Shown: piece by piece, positions 49,475 through 58,617 of the stretch
Position numbering within the stretch: the first letter of the stretch is position 1
How the letters are laid out: every line of letters begins with the position of its first letter
NCBI RefSeq assembly: GCF_014648775.1
Contig: NZ_BMRT01000002.1
Coordinates: 682,001 to 746,000, forward strand
Length of the DNA: 64,000 nucleotides
Source of the DNA: Streptomyces abikoensis
GTDB lineage: Bacteria > Actinomycetota > Actinomycetes > Streptomycetales > Streptomycetaceae
Direction: 5' to 3'
Position numbers and translations under genes: made by a program
Notes under the pieces: generated by a model
What the model was told of the DNA's origin: nothing
The model's database searches: none
The model's input: the letters and a program-made list of their open reading frames with translations, nothing else

Positions 49475-50812
49475 CTAGAGCTTGGGATGCTCGGCGAGGC
49501 GAAGGAGAAAGTCCCGGACGATCGGCACCGCTCGGTATGCGATAAACCTCTCCTTGTATCGACGGACGACCGCGCCGGGCGGGTAGCAGTAGAGGGCAAG
49601 GACACGACTGGCAAGGTTGACAGCTGCCTCGATGTCCCCGACGGCGAGCTGCGCGTCGGTGACGAAACACAGGTCGCCAGCCGCGATAGGGAAGAGCCCT
49701 ACTAGGGCGTCCTCTTCGACCAGAGGGGCGAACAGTTCCATCGCCTTCGTGGACTGCCCCAGGTGAAGCCAGGTGATTCCCTCACTGAAAGCCGCCCAGG
49801 CATTAACACTCCCCAGACGGTGACGGCGCGAGCTTTTTTCAACTGCTGGGAAGGGTGGGGTGATGTCGGCCAGTTCCAAAGCCCGGGCGGCAGCGCCGAC
49901 ATCATTGAGGCGGGCGTGGGCACGGGCCTCAAGAAATGCAGCCATGGCGTGATGCGGTCGGGAACCCTGGGTCATTTCCCGTATAGCGTTGACCAATGGT
50001 AATACGTCTCCAGGAGCGCCGACGATGAGGTGACCGTAGGCCACGCCTCCCATATAGGTGGCCGCCGCCAAAGGCACCCCGGCTGCCGTGGCGGAGCGCG
50101 CCGCCATGAGGAAGTACCGTTCGGCCCGGGCGACCTCCCCAAGACTCAGACTGATCGCCCCGCACAGGCCTGCGTTGCGGGAAGCGAGGAGGAGTAACTC
50201 GGTCCCGGCCTCCTGGTCGTAGGCGTGATCAGACAGGAACCGGGTGAGGGTGTGAAGGAATCCGCTTGCAGTAGGGAAGATCGTTGCCGGACTCGCTTCC
50301 AAGAACACGCTTGCAAACTCTTCCAAACACCCGCAAGCCCAGGTTATGACGCCGGGGCTGATGGGCTTCCCATCAGGAGATGAAAGCGACAGTTGGCAAG
50401 TCATGGCCTTCTGCCACTGCTCGACAAGGGCGTGTACGGTGGGGCCCGCGACCGTAGGATACTCGGAGAACAGGCGAGTATCAGCAAGCCACGTTGCGCT
50501 GCGCAGTGCGTCGATGGCCCCTTGGAGAGTCCACGGCTGGTTGATCAGCGCGTAGTCGCCGATGACCAGGTGAAGCCAATGCGGCCATCCCAGTTGCTCT
50601 GTGTCCCGCCAGCTCACACCCAGCAGGTCAGCCAGAGCCCTCTGGGTGTTGCGGTCCGGGGGAGTCCCACTGTTCTCCCAGGCCGCGACCTTTGACCGAC
50701 TGTCCCCCATTTGCCCGAAGCCCAGCTCCTGGTGCCGACGTGCTATGCGCCTCGCAAAGGAGCTCTGCGTATCGCCGAGCGAGGCGCGGACCAATTTCAG
50801 CGGATGCGGCAT
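49475..50812 (-). CDS. XRE-type transcriptional regulator with helical repeat (TPR-like) domain
   Basis: This 445-residue protein starts MPHPLKLVRASLGDTQSSFARRIARRH, then VAAWENSGTPPDRNTQRALADLLGV, a divergent XRE helix-turn-helix. GWPHWLHLVIGDYALINQPWT links to about 330 residues of TPR-like helices. It is a paralogue of the gene at 53820. Such regulators are common near Streptomyces secondary metabolism genes and may sense peptides or small molecules. The start at 50812 mirrors the paralogue; its ribosome site is weak and an ATG at 50851 is possible. Confidence 0.8.
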   Translation of the reverse strand: MPHPLKLVRASLGDTQSSFARRIARRHQELGFGQMGDSRSKVAAWENSGTPPDRNTQRALADLLGVSWRDTEQLGWPHWLHLVIGDYALINQPWTLQGAIDALRSATWLADTRLFSEYPTVAGPTVHALVEQWQKAMTCQLSLSSPDGKPISPGVITWACGCLEEFASVFLEASPATIFPTASGFLHTLTRFLSDHAYDQEAGTELLLLASRNAGLCGAISLSLGEVARAERYFLMAARSATAAGVPLAAATYMGGVAYGHLIVGAPGDVLPLVNAIREMTQGSRPHHAMAAFLEARAHARLNDVGAAARALELADITPPFPAVEKSSRRHRLGSVNAWAAFSEGITWLHLGQSTKAMELFAPLVEEDALVGLFPIAAGDLCFVTDAQLAVGDIEAAVNLASRVLALYCYPPGAVVRRYKERFIAYRAVPIVRDFLLRLAEHPKL

Positions 50813-51071
50813 GGAGGTGACGCAAACCCCTCTGTGAACGTATGCGGCCAAGGCCGCCGACCAGCTCCGACATTAGTGATCATTACACGCTGGCCCTAGC
50901 AGTCAGTTGTGCCGATGGACATCGGATGGACACCCGCCGCCATTGAAGTGCGGCCACGTTCACGGTGTGCTGGGGACCGCGGCACGTTCCGTCGTGCGCG
51001 AGGTTTCGCCAGCCGCTAGCAGTTGCCACGGTCAACCGCACCCGTCCGGACGTGGGGCAGGGAGGACACTG

Positions 51072-51640
51072 ATGACCAGTCAGCTTGATGCTTTGGTGGC
51101 CGCCTACAGTCATCGCGCGAGGCAATCGCCCATCTGCCAACGCATCGACTCATACAGCCAGCTAAGGCGGATCGGCAGCCTCGTCGGTCTCTCGGTGCTC
51201 GATCTCGGCTGCAGTACGGCGGCACACGCCCGGTGTTTCCGTATCGTCGGCGCCGGGCGCCCCGCGGGTTTGGACTCCTCCCCGACGTGCGATGCCGCGA
51301 CGCGGTGGATGGTTCGTCGCGATGATGCTCGGTCCTGGACTTCACTGCGCAGCCAGCCAGTACCTGGGTTACAAGATGGACCCGACCACAGACCGGCCAA
51401 GTAAAGAGGAAGCCCAGCCCATCTGAGAGAGCGAACGGGCGGACAGGTAGTCGGCGCGGACGCCCATCTGGTCGTCCGACACCAATGAGTGGGCGTTGCG
51501 CGAGACCGGCTTCAGTGAGATCACATGAGTCCGGCTGAAGGACTCCTGGAAGAGCCGGGTACACCGGGGCCCCTTCTGGATGAACTGCGTTCCCTTCCCG
51601 CAAATGCGATCATTGCCATCACGCAGGTCCGGACACCACC
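51072..51640 (+). pseudogene. Broken class I SAM methyltransferase
   Basis: After GGAGGACACTG the frame opens as MTSQLDALVAAYSHRAR and reaches a methyltransferase motif I, LSVLDLGCSTAAHARCFR...GLDSS, then stops at 51404 with no fold left. Downstream, in two other frames, stand WALRETGFSEI and SPAEGLLEEPG...ANAIIAITQVR, which look like the family's C-terminal end. The middle part is missing or scrambled. It lies just upstream of the CDPS-like gene, a usual partner for tailoring methyltransferases. The end coordinate is approximate. Confidence 0.6.
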
Positions 51641-51675
51641 TCCCACAATGGACACCGCTGAAAGGATTCCGCGTC

Positions 51676-52551
51676 ATGGAATTCGTAGCACGGCCCTGTA
51701 CTCGCGGAAGCCACAGCGTACTCAAGCACGCCGAGCATACGCTGATCGGGATCCGTCCCTGGAACAGCCACTACAGGCCCCGCACTGTCGAAGGCCTGGT
51801 GGAGTGGGCCTGTGGGAAATTCGCCGCAGCGGACGTCTCTATCCCCGTAGACGAGGCCGTGCACATCCTGACTACGACCGGAGTCCCGCGCCGGGAGGCG
51901 GTCCGCCGAGCCGAGCGCACCATCGGCAAACTGCGTACGCCCGCCCTGCGTGCGTTACACCGCACGGGCGGTCCCAACCCCAAACGCCGGTTCCATACTT
52001 GTACCCAGTTGGCCGACTGCCCTGACTACCAGCCTCTGCTGGAGCTGGCACAGCACGCCTACATGACCGCTGAAGCCGTCCGCCATGCTTGTCGCCTGAC
52101 GGTACGTGGTGTGATGCTGGCCGCCGTCGGCATCGAACCCACAGAAAATCAGGTTGCCCAGGCCGTCGGCTACGTGATTACCGAACTGCCCTTGGTCCTC
52201 GACGCACCGTCGATCCTCGAAGTGCAATCCTCTCTCTTCGTCTTTCACTGTGAGATGGGCTTTCTGGAACCCCTCCTCGCCGGCAAGGTCGCCCGGCTCC
52301 ACCCCGACTCCGGTCAGGGGTACGCGGTGATACAACCAGGCGAACGCGACTCTGCGGTGGGGCACCTCCTTTGGCAGCAAGACGGAGACCCACGCTACGA
52401 TCCACCAACTAACCAAGGCACCTCTTGTCGACGGGTGTTGGCCGAATGCAGGAAGAATCGGCAAGTGCGGCGACAGGCCTTGAACCCCCGTAAGCACTCT
52501 TTTGATTTACCCAACTTGCGTCGCCGTCTCCGGACTCAGGCGTTCCAGTGA
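51676..52551 (+). CDS. Cyclodipeptide synthase (CDPS) homologue with degenerate active site
   Basis: This 291-residue protein aligns by eye with AlbC-type CDPSs: HTLIGIRPWNSHYR, DEAVHILTTTGVPRREAVRRAERTI and YVITELPLVLDAPSILEVQSS. True CDPSs use two aminoacyl-tRNAs to make a diketopiperazine through a covalent Ser (HxLIGIS). Here that position is Arg27. Asn30 (AlbC Asn40), Tyr166 and Glu170 (Tyr178/Glu182) and His191 remain, but Tyr202 is Phe190. A ~50-residue basic tail follows the usual end. It is either inactive or altered in function. The ATG at 51676 follows AAAGGA. Confidence 0.78.
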   Translation: MEFVARPCTRGSHSVLKHAEHTLIGIRPWNSHYRPRTVEGLVEWACGKFAAADVSIPVDEAVHILTTTGVPRREAVRRAERTIGKLRTPALRALHRTGGPNPKRRFHTCTQLADCPDYQPLLELAQHAYMTAEAVRHACRLTVRGVMLAAVGIEPTENQVAQAVGYVITELPLVLDAPSILEVQSSLFVFHCEMGFLEPLLAGKVARLHPDSGQGYAVIQPGERDSAVGHLLWQQDGDPRYDPPTNQGTSCRRVLAECRKNRQVRRQALNPRKHSFDLPNLRRRLRTQAFQ

Positions 52552-52662
52552 CCAGGCATCCAGGCCAAGGGGGATCCTCCGCCCGGGGTGAGGCTCGGGA
52601 CCGACGCACGGTAGCGCGCACGCGGTGCCGACTTCTCCGTTGCCCCGGATGTACGCCGCCTA

Positions 52663-53190
52663 TCAGTCACCAGTGGGAAATTTCCTGGTGGCCAGCCATT
52701 CGCGGCGCAAGTAAGCACGGACTGCGTCCCGCTCCGTGTCAGTGCATCCCTCCTCAAGCCCCGGAGGGATGTTGCCTGTCAAACTGGTGCCATGGCAGTG
52801 ATCGTGGCGAACGAGTTGGTCGGCCACATCTGATACATCCGTGCGTAGCTCAACGCCCGGTTCTGGAAGCTGGCGAGAGATCTCCTGGTAGGGGCGGGGC
52901 AGGTAGGCGCCCTGCTCATGGCATAGCGCGAGCGCGTCTAGGACAACCCCCGTTTCCAGAAGGTCGTCTCGGCGCTCGAGCGCCATGCTGTGTGCCTGGT
53001 GGTTCACCAGGTCACGTCGGCCAGCAACATACGCGGCCGCAAGCCTGTCGCGATCCGAAATATACATGAATAAGAGGGTAGGAATGAGTTCAGCGATACA
53101 GACCAGATGCTCCCCATATATGGACCGCGCTTCCGGACTCGGCCTCCAGCCGGGCCACGGCTCGGCCGCAGATGCTCGATGTGCGCTCAT
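52663..53190 (-). CDS. Hypothetical protein
   Basis: A soluble protein of about 175 residues beginning MSAHRASAAEPWPGWRPSPEA, with helices ALERRDDLLETGVVLDALAL and a His-rich stretch VRHDHCHGTSL. It is convergent with the CDPS-like gene. No family is recognised. No good ribosome site stands before either 53190 or the alternative Met at 53208. Confidence 0.5.
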   Translation of the reverse strand: MSAHRASAAEPWPGWRPSPEARSIYGEHLVCIAELIPTLLFMYISDRDRLAAAYVAGRRDLVNHQAHSMALERRDDLLETGVVLDALALCHEQGAYLPRPYQEISRQLPEPGVELRTDVSDVADQLVRHDHCHGTSLTGNIPPGLEEGCTDTERDAVRAYLRREWLATRKFPTGD

Positions 53191-53819
53191 GTCAACGACG
53201 CTACCCATCCGGCAGCGACAGTGGCAGCGGGTCCGGACTCTCTTTCGTTAGCCGATCCCACCCTCTTAGGCCTTAGTCCAGTTTGATACCCCCTCCCGCT
53301 CCAGTAGGTACGCCCCGCCAGCTTGACATCACTCGCCCTTACGCGCTTGGCGAAGTTGCCAACGCAAGCCAACTGTCCGAACATCCTGCGGGCGCTCCTG
53401 CACGCATACACATCGTTGCCACCTGAGATTCAGCAGGCCACACGTGCACTTGGCACCTGGCTAACCCGCTTGCCGTCCTCGATGAACGGACGCGCCGCAG
53501 TGTCGATGAGGTCGAAGTCCTCGGCGACCTGACCGACCGATCGGTCACCTCGCCGACACAACTCGGCGGTCTTGTTCATACTCCCCCCTGACGGACACCC
53601 TCGGGAATCGAGGTCCTCATTTTGAATGTCGGTCAAACCGAATGTAGCCCACCGCATGAGAAATCAGCAGGAACTGCCATACACGGACGGGTGCCTCTCG
53701 ATCACCTCCTGTGGGGATACACTCGTCAATAGGAGTCAGTGCGAAGTCCCATATGGCTCCGAGTAGATTTCCACCTATCTCCGTTCCAGGACTCATCAGT
53801 CCTGGGGATGGGACAGCGG
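53191..53819. other. Intergenic region with IS remnant
   Basis: No intact gene. It contains the transposase fragment at 53430-53579 and AT-richer DNA upstream of the regulator at 53820. Other short frames are not supported. Confidence 0.4.
53430..53579 (-). pseudogene. Remnant of an IS3-type transposase OrfA
   Basis: A 49-residue fragment, MNKTAELCRRGDRSVGQVAEDFDL and on, resembles the helix-turn-helix of IS3-family OrfA (typically LARRGDRSVAQVAKDFDLTETAVRxW). The following WV...LxxEN part is lost. No inverted repeats or OrfB were seen, so only a scar of a transposition event remains. Confidence 0.5.
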
Positions 53820-55208
53820 ATGACATCTTCGCGATCAGTCCGTCACCCTCTGGCTCTCGTGCGGCAGCAAGCCGGGCATACTCACGGGAGCTACGCTCGC
53901 CTCGTCGCCCAGGCCCACGCTGCCCTGGGCCTTGGTCACATGGCTGCACGTCGAGAGAAGGTCGCGCGCTGGGAGTCCGGTCGAGTGGTTCCTGAGCTCA
54001 CCGCTCAGTTCGCTATCGCACACATTCATGGCATACCTCAAGAAGAAGTGTTACGCCGAGGGTGGCCGGACTGGATCCACCTGGCTACCGGCCATTCGAC
54101 ACTCTTGATGTCCCCATGGACAGCTGAAGAGTCATTGAATGCCCTTAACCACATCGCTTCGACTGCCACCATATACCCCCAACAAGAATCTCTCATCATT
54201 TCGGATTTCGATGGCCTGCAAGACATCGTCACCTCCTGGTCAAATGCATCCGCATCAAGCAGGGTGTTCCCTTCGGGAAAAAGTCGGCGTGTCGAGGCTG
54301 CAACAATGGAACACCTCAAGAAGCTACATATCGCCACGGAGCACGTCTACGTGACCTTCGGTCCGCACATAGCGAGCCAACTGGCCGACACTTATCTGGA
54401 ACTGGTCTCCGCCCTATGCCTCGAGACACGTTACGGCGCACCCGCAGCAGCGCAGCTCTGCGCGGCAGCTAGCGACGCAGCAACCCTCTGTGGTTGGATC
54501 GCCTTCGAGCGTGGCAATCAGGCCCGGGCCCAAGCCTGCTATCTGACCGCACTGCGCACGGCCTCCATCGCTGAAGATCCCGAGCGTGAAATATACGCTT
54601 TAATTATGTTGGCAAAGCAGCAGATCGAGCTCTCAGATCCACTCAATTCGGTGCCGCTACTTGATGCCGCGAGGCGTGTCATCAGGTCAGATATCAACGT
54701 TCGAGTTGAGGCACTCCTCGAATCCACCTCAGCCACCGCTTCAGCATTCCTAGGGGAGAGAACATCTTTCGACCGTTACACCGATGCCGCGTTTACAGCC
54801 TTTGCTACTGGTTCCAACGATGACGCCCCCATCTTCACGGAATGGCTCACCGAGGACCAGCTGGCTCTGATGGCGGGCGCAGGCGCCGCGGAACTTGGCC
54901 AGGCAGAGAGAGCCTTGGATTGGCTGGAGCCAGTGCTGGGCCCAGCCGGTGCGGCCCCCCGGGTTCCACCCAGAGAGGCTGCTTTCCACCTGTCCTCGGC
55001 CGGCCGAGCGTACCTCGCACTCGGAGCCACCGATGAGGCTGTCAGCTGCACGGACAGTATGGTGTCATTCCTCGCCGATAGGCCGTCCTGCGGGATACAA
55101 GCAGAGTTCGTACGTCTGAGGACGAGCCTCATCGACCACAGACACATCCCTGCCGCCCTAGATCGGCTGGAGAGGCTGGGCAATCTTGCGCCTTTCCGAA
55201 AGTCCTGA
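53820..55208 (+). CDS. XRE-type transcriptional regulator with TPR-like domain (paralogue)
   Basis: This 462-residue protein starts MTSSRSVRHPLALVRQQAGHTHGSYARLV, then KVARWESGRVVPELTAQFAIAHIHGI, and keeps the same linker as its paralogue at 49475: RGWPDWIHLATGHSTLLMSPWT. Helical repeats fill the rest (GWIAFERGNQARAQACYLTALRTA). It is likely a sensor-regulator for the adjacent genes. Start at 53820 is chosen by alignment with the paralogue; 53808 is possible. GC is lower than in flanking chromosome. Confidence 0.8.
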   Translation: MTSSRSVRHPLALVRQQAGHTHGSYARLVAQAHAALGLGHMAARREKVARWESGRVVPELTAQFAIAHIHGIPQEEVLRRGWPDWIHLATGHSTLLMSPWTAEESLNALNHIASTATIYPQQESLIISDFDGLQDIVTSWSNASASSRVFPSGKSRRVEAATMEHLKKLHIATEHVYVTFGPHIASQLADTYLELVSALCLETRYGAPAAAQLCAAASDAATLCGWIAFERGNQARAQACYLTALRTASIAEDPEREIYALIMLAKQQIELSDPLNSVPLLDAARRVIRSDINVRVEALLESTSATASAFLGERTSFDRYTDAAFTAFATGSNDDAPIFTEWLTEDQLALMAGAGAAELGQAERALDWLEPVLGPAGAAPRVPPREAAFHLSSAGRAYLALGATDEAVSCTDSMVSFLADRPSCGIQAEFVRLRTSLIDHRHIPAALDRLERLGNLAPFRKS

Positions 55209-55360
55209 CCAAAGCGTTGGCGAAGCCGAGCCGAAGGCGTGCGCCAAGTCGGTTCCCCACTGTTCTCTGTGAGCTCCCGCCAGTACGACGACGGCAGTAC
55301 GTGCGGCACCCATGACCAAGCCGAAGGTCTCCTAGCTCGACGCCTCGGCCCGTGTACCAG

Positions 55361-56557
55361 TCAGCCGACCACGATCAGATCGCGGGTGAGGGTGGTCAGC
55401 AGGCGGTTGCCGGTGGACTCGACCACGAAGGGATCCTCGACGTGCGCGGCACCGAAACCAAACTCGTAGTACGGAGTCTCAATGTTGACCACCGTGCCCT
55501 GCTCGAGCTCATCCGTACACCCGGAGCGGAGCAGCACCGGGTCGTGCACCTCAACACCGATGCCGTGGCCTACATGGCTGCGGCGGTAATCGGGAACCCC
55601 CGCAGCGCGAACAGCGTCCACGGTCAACGTGCACAGCTCTTCCCCGGTCATCCCGGCACGAGCCTGGTCAATGGCAGCCTGTTCACCGGCGAGCATCGCC
55701 GAGTAGAGGTACGCCATGCGCGGGTCAGGGTCACCAAGGGTGCATACTCGAGCAATATCGGACCAGTAGCCATCGACAACCACTCCGACGTTGAACCACA
55801 CCGCCTGCCCCTTACTCAGCATGGCGCCGGTCGGCCGTCGCCGACCGGCGACGGCGTTGCTGCCGATCCGGATGAGCGTAAACTTCGATGCCCCGCCCTG
55901 AGCGGCCACCGACCGGTTGAACTCACGCACCAGCTCCCGCTCGGTGACTCCTTCTCCCATGATGGCGATGGTGGCGCGAATGGCGTTCTCGGCCACAGCG
56001 GCCGCGGCAACGACGCGCTTGAGCTCGACAGGGGTCTTCACCTTGCGCACACTGCGTAGGTGAGCCGCGCCGGCCACGATCTCCCAGCCGGCTAGCTGCT
56101 GAGTCAAGGCATCCAAGAAGGCGGCAGGCACGCCCTCTTCGTCGACGGCAACACGCCCGCCCCACGGGCAGGCCGACTTCACCGCGTAGACAAGCGCAGG
56201 GAGCGCCTCGTCGAAGCGGGTGTCGTCGTTGACCTGCTGCAGAAGAGGCGCGTCATGCAGCAGCGCGTCCGCAGGGCTCTCGCGGTAGAACGGGCCGTAG
56301 CCGATCGCCTCGGCGATGGGCTCATCTGCATCAAGAAACTGGTCGACCTCGGACCTGTCGCACACAAAGACGGAACCTGCGGTGGTGTTCTGTGACAGGA
56401 CCGCGAAAGCCCGCCCGGAGTGCGGGAACATTCCCAGGTGGACACTGTCGATGCCAGTGAGATATGTGAGGTTCTCGGCCGTCGTGCTGACGATCGCATC
56501 CAGCTCGAATTCTGCCATGCGGCGCCGCAAGCGCTCATGATTTACACGCACGTTCAT
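55361..56557 (-). CDS. M24-family peptidase homologue (Xaa-Pro peptidase/creatinase fold)
   Basis: This 398-residue pita-bread-fold protein has a creatinase-type N-terminal domain (AIVSTTAENLTYLTGID) and a C-terminal M24 domain. Metal positions read Asn256 (FNVGVVVDGYWSD), Asp267, His331 (HVGHGIG), Glu360 (VNIETP) and Glu374 (HVEDPFVV). The first Asp of true metallopeptidases is replaced by Asn, so metal binding may be altered, as in creatinase or ectoine-hydrolase-like relatives. Substrate is unknown; a link to peptide products nearby is speculative. Confidence 0.82.
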   Translation of the reverse strand: MNVRVNHERLRRRMAEFELDAIVSTTAENLTYLTGIDSVHLGMFPHSGRAFAVLSQNTTAGSVFVCDRSEVDQFLDADEPIAEAIGYGPFYRESPADALLHDAPLLQQVNDDTRFDEALPALVYAVKSACPWGGRVAVDEEGVPAAFLDALTQQLAGWEIVAGAAHLRSVRKVKTPVELKRVVAAAAVAENAIRATIAIMGEGVTERELVREFNRSVAAQGGASKFTLIRIGSNAVAGRRRPTGAMLSKGQAVWFNVGVVVDGYWSDIARVCTLGDPDPRMAYLYSAMLAGEQAAIDQARAGMTGEELCTLTVDAVRAAGVPDYRRSHVGHGIGVEVHDPVLLRSGCTDELEQGTVVNIETPYYEFGFGAAHVEDPFVVESTGNRLLTTLTRDLIVVG

Positions 56558-57510
56558 TTCCGGTAACTTGCTCCGTGGGCTGGCTATGCGAACTTTCCAG
56601 GAAAGGTCATGCAGAAGACTCGGGTGACCATGAGGGAGAGCTCCTAGCTTCCTTGCGGTGTTTCGACGGATACGCCGAGTCCGGCTGGACAGTGGATCGC
56701 AGGCCCCGCACGGCTCCCATGTCCACCCGCCCCCAACGGCTATGAGACCCCGGCTGCAGCCTCGGACCTGTATCCCACCCGCGGGCATACAGGTCGGACA
56801 CCAACAGGTCAATATCGATCGCATCCAGCCGAGCCAACCGAAACAGGGAGACCAGATCTGCGGGGCCGAGCGGGGGACACTGCCCCCTTCCCCAACCCCG
56901 TACTGCGGCGCAACTGTCAGGCATCCCCGCCGCAAGCCGTTGCTGGGCATGCCAGGCGATTGGGCGGCGTAGCAGGATTTCGGTGAATCCGCGAGGGCCC
57001 CGCGCCAGGGGGCACCGGGTCGTCGCCGCCGATCCCGGTATACCCGGGACGTTCTGCGGGCATTGGGGAGTGCTTGCGGCAGGGGAACGTTGCCATCCAC
57101 GGCGGTGTACACCTTGAGGCCCCGCGCAACACGCTACCGAGCAGTTGTGGCACGGCGATCGCGGCGTCGAGACCGGCATCGCCATCGAGGGCGATCGGCG
57201 CGAGATCCATACCAAACCCCACCGCTTCTCCGTTCGGGAACGTTTCATTAAACCTGATTCACGCCGTGATCGGCGAATTTGAATCCCTGTCAACTGTGGG
57301 GACTCATTCGTGCAGATGCATCCAGTGATTACGTTTCCGAGATTCACACACCACCACGCCAACGGCCGCTGAAGCACGTCCAGTTCATCAATATGCACCA
57401 CCCGGCAGAGGCGATTTCAGATGCCATCAGTAGGTTAGGCTGCCAGCACAGCAACGAGTGCCGGTCAGGGTGTCACATTGCCGCCTGGCGGCGAAGTGAG
57501 GGGTGCCACA
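56558..57510. other. Long intergenic region, possibly with decayed gene
   Basis: About 950 bp without an intact gene. On the minus strand, frames 57222-56917 and 57112 downward contain DLAPIALDGDAGLDAAIAVPQ and VYTAVDGNVPLPQALPNARRTS, protein-like pieces in different frames that may be one broken gene. The right end holds the promoter of the LuxR-type gene. No RNA gene was seen. Confidence 0.4.
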
Positions 57511-58617
57511 ATGTCGGATGTGACGCGCGTCACATGGGGTCAAGGCTGCGAGCAAGCCGGAGAAGCGGGTCCCGGCTATTTGATCTTGGACTCTTCGCCG
57601 GGTGCGATCCCTCGCCTCCAGGACGAGGATCGGAAGGTCTACGGCTGGATTTCCGCGACTGCAGGCTCCGAAGTCGGAGAAATCGCTGCGGGCACCGGAC
57701 TGCAGCAGCAAGAAGTCGAGAAGTCGCTTGGCCGACTGATTCAACTGCGATTGGCACGCACCGACCCGGCTTCACCCTTCACCTACTTCGCAATGGCACC
57801 TGAAACGGCTCGCGTCGAGATATTGGGGCCATTGCAGCGTGAAATCGACCGGCGGCAGTTTGTCGTAGACCGCACACGAGCCGTCTTGCACGAGCTCGCC
57901 GATGTGTATCAAGCAGGAGTGGCAAGCTACGCGGGACCTGCGCCAGTAGAAGTCATTGCCTCGCCACCCCAGGCTGCCGAACTGACCATGGAGTTGGCCG
58001 CTTCCTGCCGCTCGGAGATCCTGTGCAGCCAACCCGATGCGGCCGCTGCTGTCGCATCCCTATATTTTCGAGCGGACGGCAAGTCTCTACTGAGCCCCGA
58101 GGTCCGGGTGCGCACGCTTCTCACACACACAGCGCGCTTTCGTCGAGAACTCATCGAGCACATGCGGGCCCAAACACAGCGAAACGTTTCATACCGCACA
58201 CGCAGCGACGGCTTCATGCCGCTTACGGTCTTCGACGGACAGGTGGCAGTCTTCTCTCATCACGTGCACTCCGGCGGCATCGTGCTGGTGCGGGACCCTG
58301 CCGTTGTGGCCTTCGCCGTCTCCGCTTTCGAGAGGGCGTGGAATCGGGGAATCGAGTTCTGCACCTCGTACGACCCCGGCGTGGTGGACGAGCTCTCCGA
58401 GAGCACTAAGCGCACCATCTTGCATCTCATGGTGCAGGGCGTTGAGGACCGGCTGATCGCTAGGCGGCTGAACATGTCACTGCGCTCCTGTCAGCGGCAC
58501 ATAGAGGTCATCATGCGACGCCTGGGGGCCAAGAACCGCATGCATGCGGGGTTCCTCGTCAGCGAGCGTGGCCTGCTGCGCGAGCAAGAGGAGCCGATGG
58601 AGCCGGGTTGCCGTTGA
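57511..58617 (+). CDS. LuxR-type regulator with TrmB-like N-terminal part
   Basis: This 368-residue protein has an N-terminal winged-helix-like part (KVYGWISATAGSEVGEIAAGTGLQQQEVEKSLGRLIQLRL), a central helical sensor region (LGPLQREIDRRQFVVDRTRAVL, ..AVFSHHVHSGGIVLV) and a C-terminal LuxR helix-turn-helix (STKRTILHLMVQGVEDRLIARRLNMSLRSCQRHIEVIMRRLGAKNR). This layout is common in Streptomyces pathway regulators. GAGGGG stands before the ATG at 57511. A Crp-like palindrome overlaps the first codons. Confidence 0.85.
   Translation: MSDVTRVTWGQGCEQAGEAGPGYLILDSSPGAIPRLQDEDRKVYGWISATAGSEVGEIAAGTGLQQQEVEKSLGRLIQLRLARTDPASPFTYFAMAPETARVEILGPLQREIDRRQFVVDRTRAVLHELADVYQAGVASYAGPAPVEVIASPPQAAELTMELAASCRSEILCSQPDAAAAVASLYFRADGKSLLSPEVRVRTLLTHTARFRRELIEHMRAQTQRNVSYRTRSDGFMPLTVFDGQVAVFSHHVHSGGIVLVRDPAVVAFAVSAFERAWNRGIEFCTSYDPGVVDELSESTKRTILHLMVQGVEDRLIARRLNMSLRSCQRHIEVIMRRLGAKNRMHAGFLVSERGLLREQEEPMEPGCR
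57518..57535. promoter_or_regulatory. Crp-like palindrome in the first codons of the LuxR-type gene
   Basis: ATGTGACGCGCGTCACAT is a perfect 18-bp palindrome. It fits the Crp/Fnr-type pattern TGTGA-N6-TCACA and the reported Streptomyces Crp pattern GTG-N6-GNCAC. It lies 8-25 nt into the coding sequence, where a bound protein could block transcription. Confidence 0.55.
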
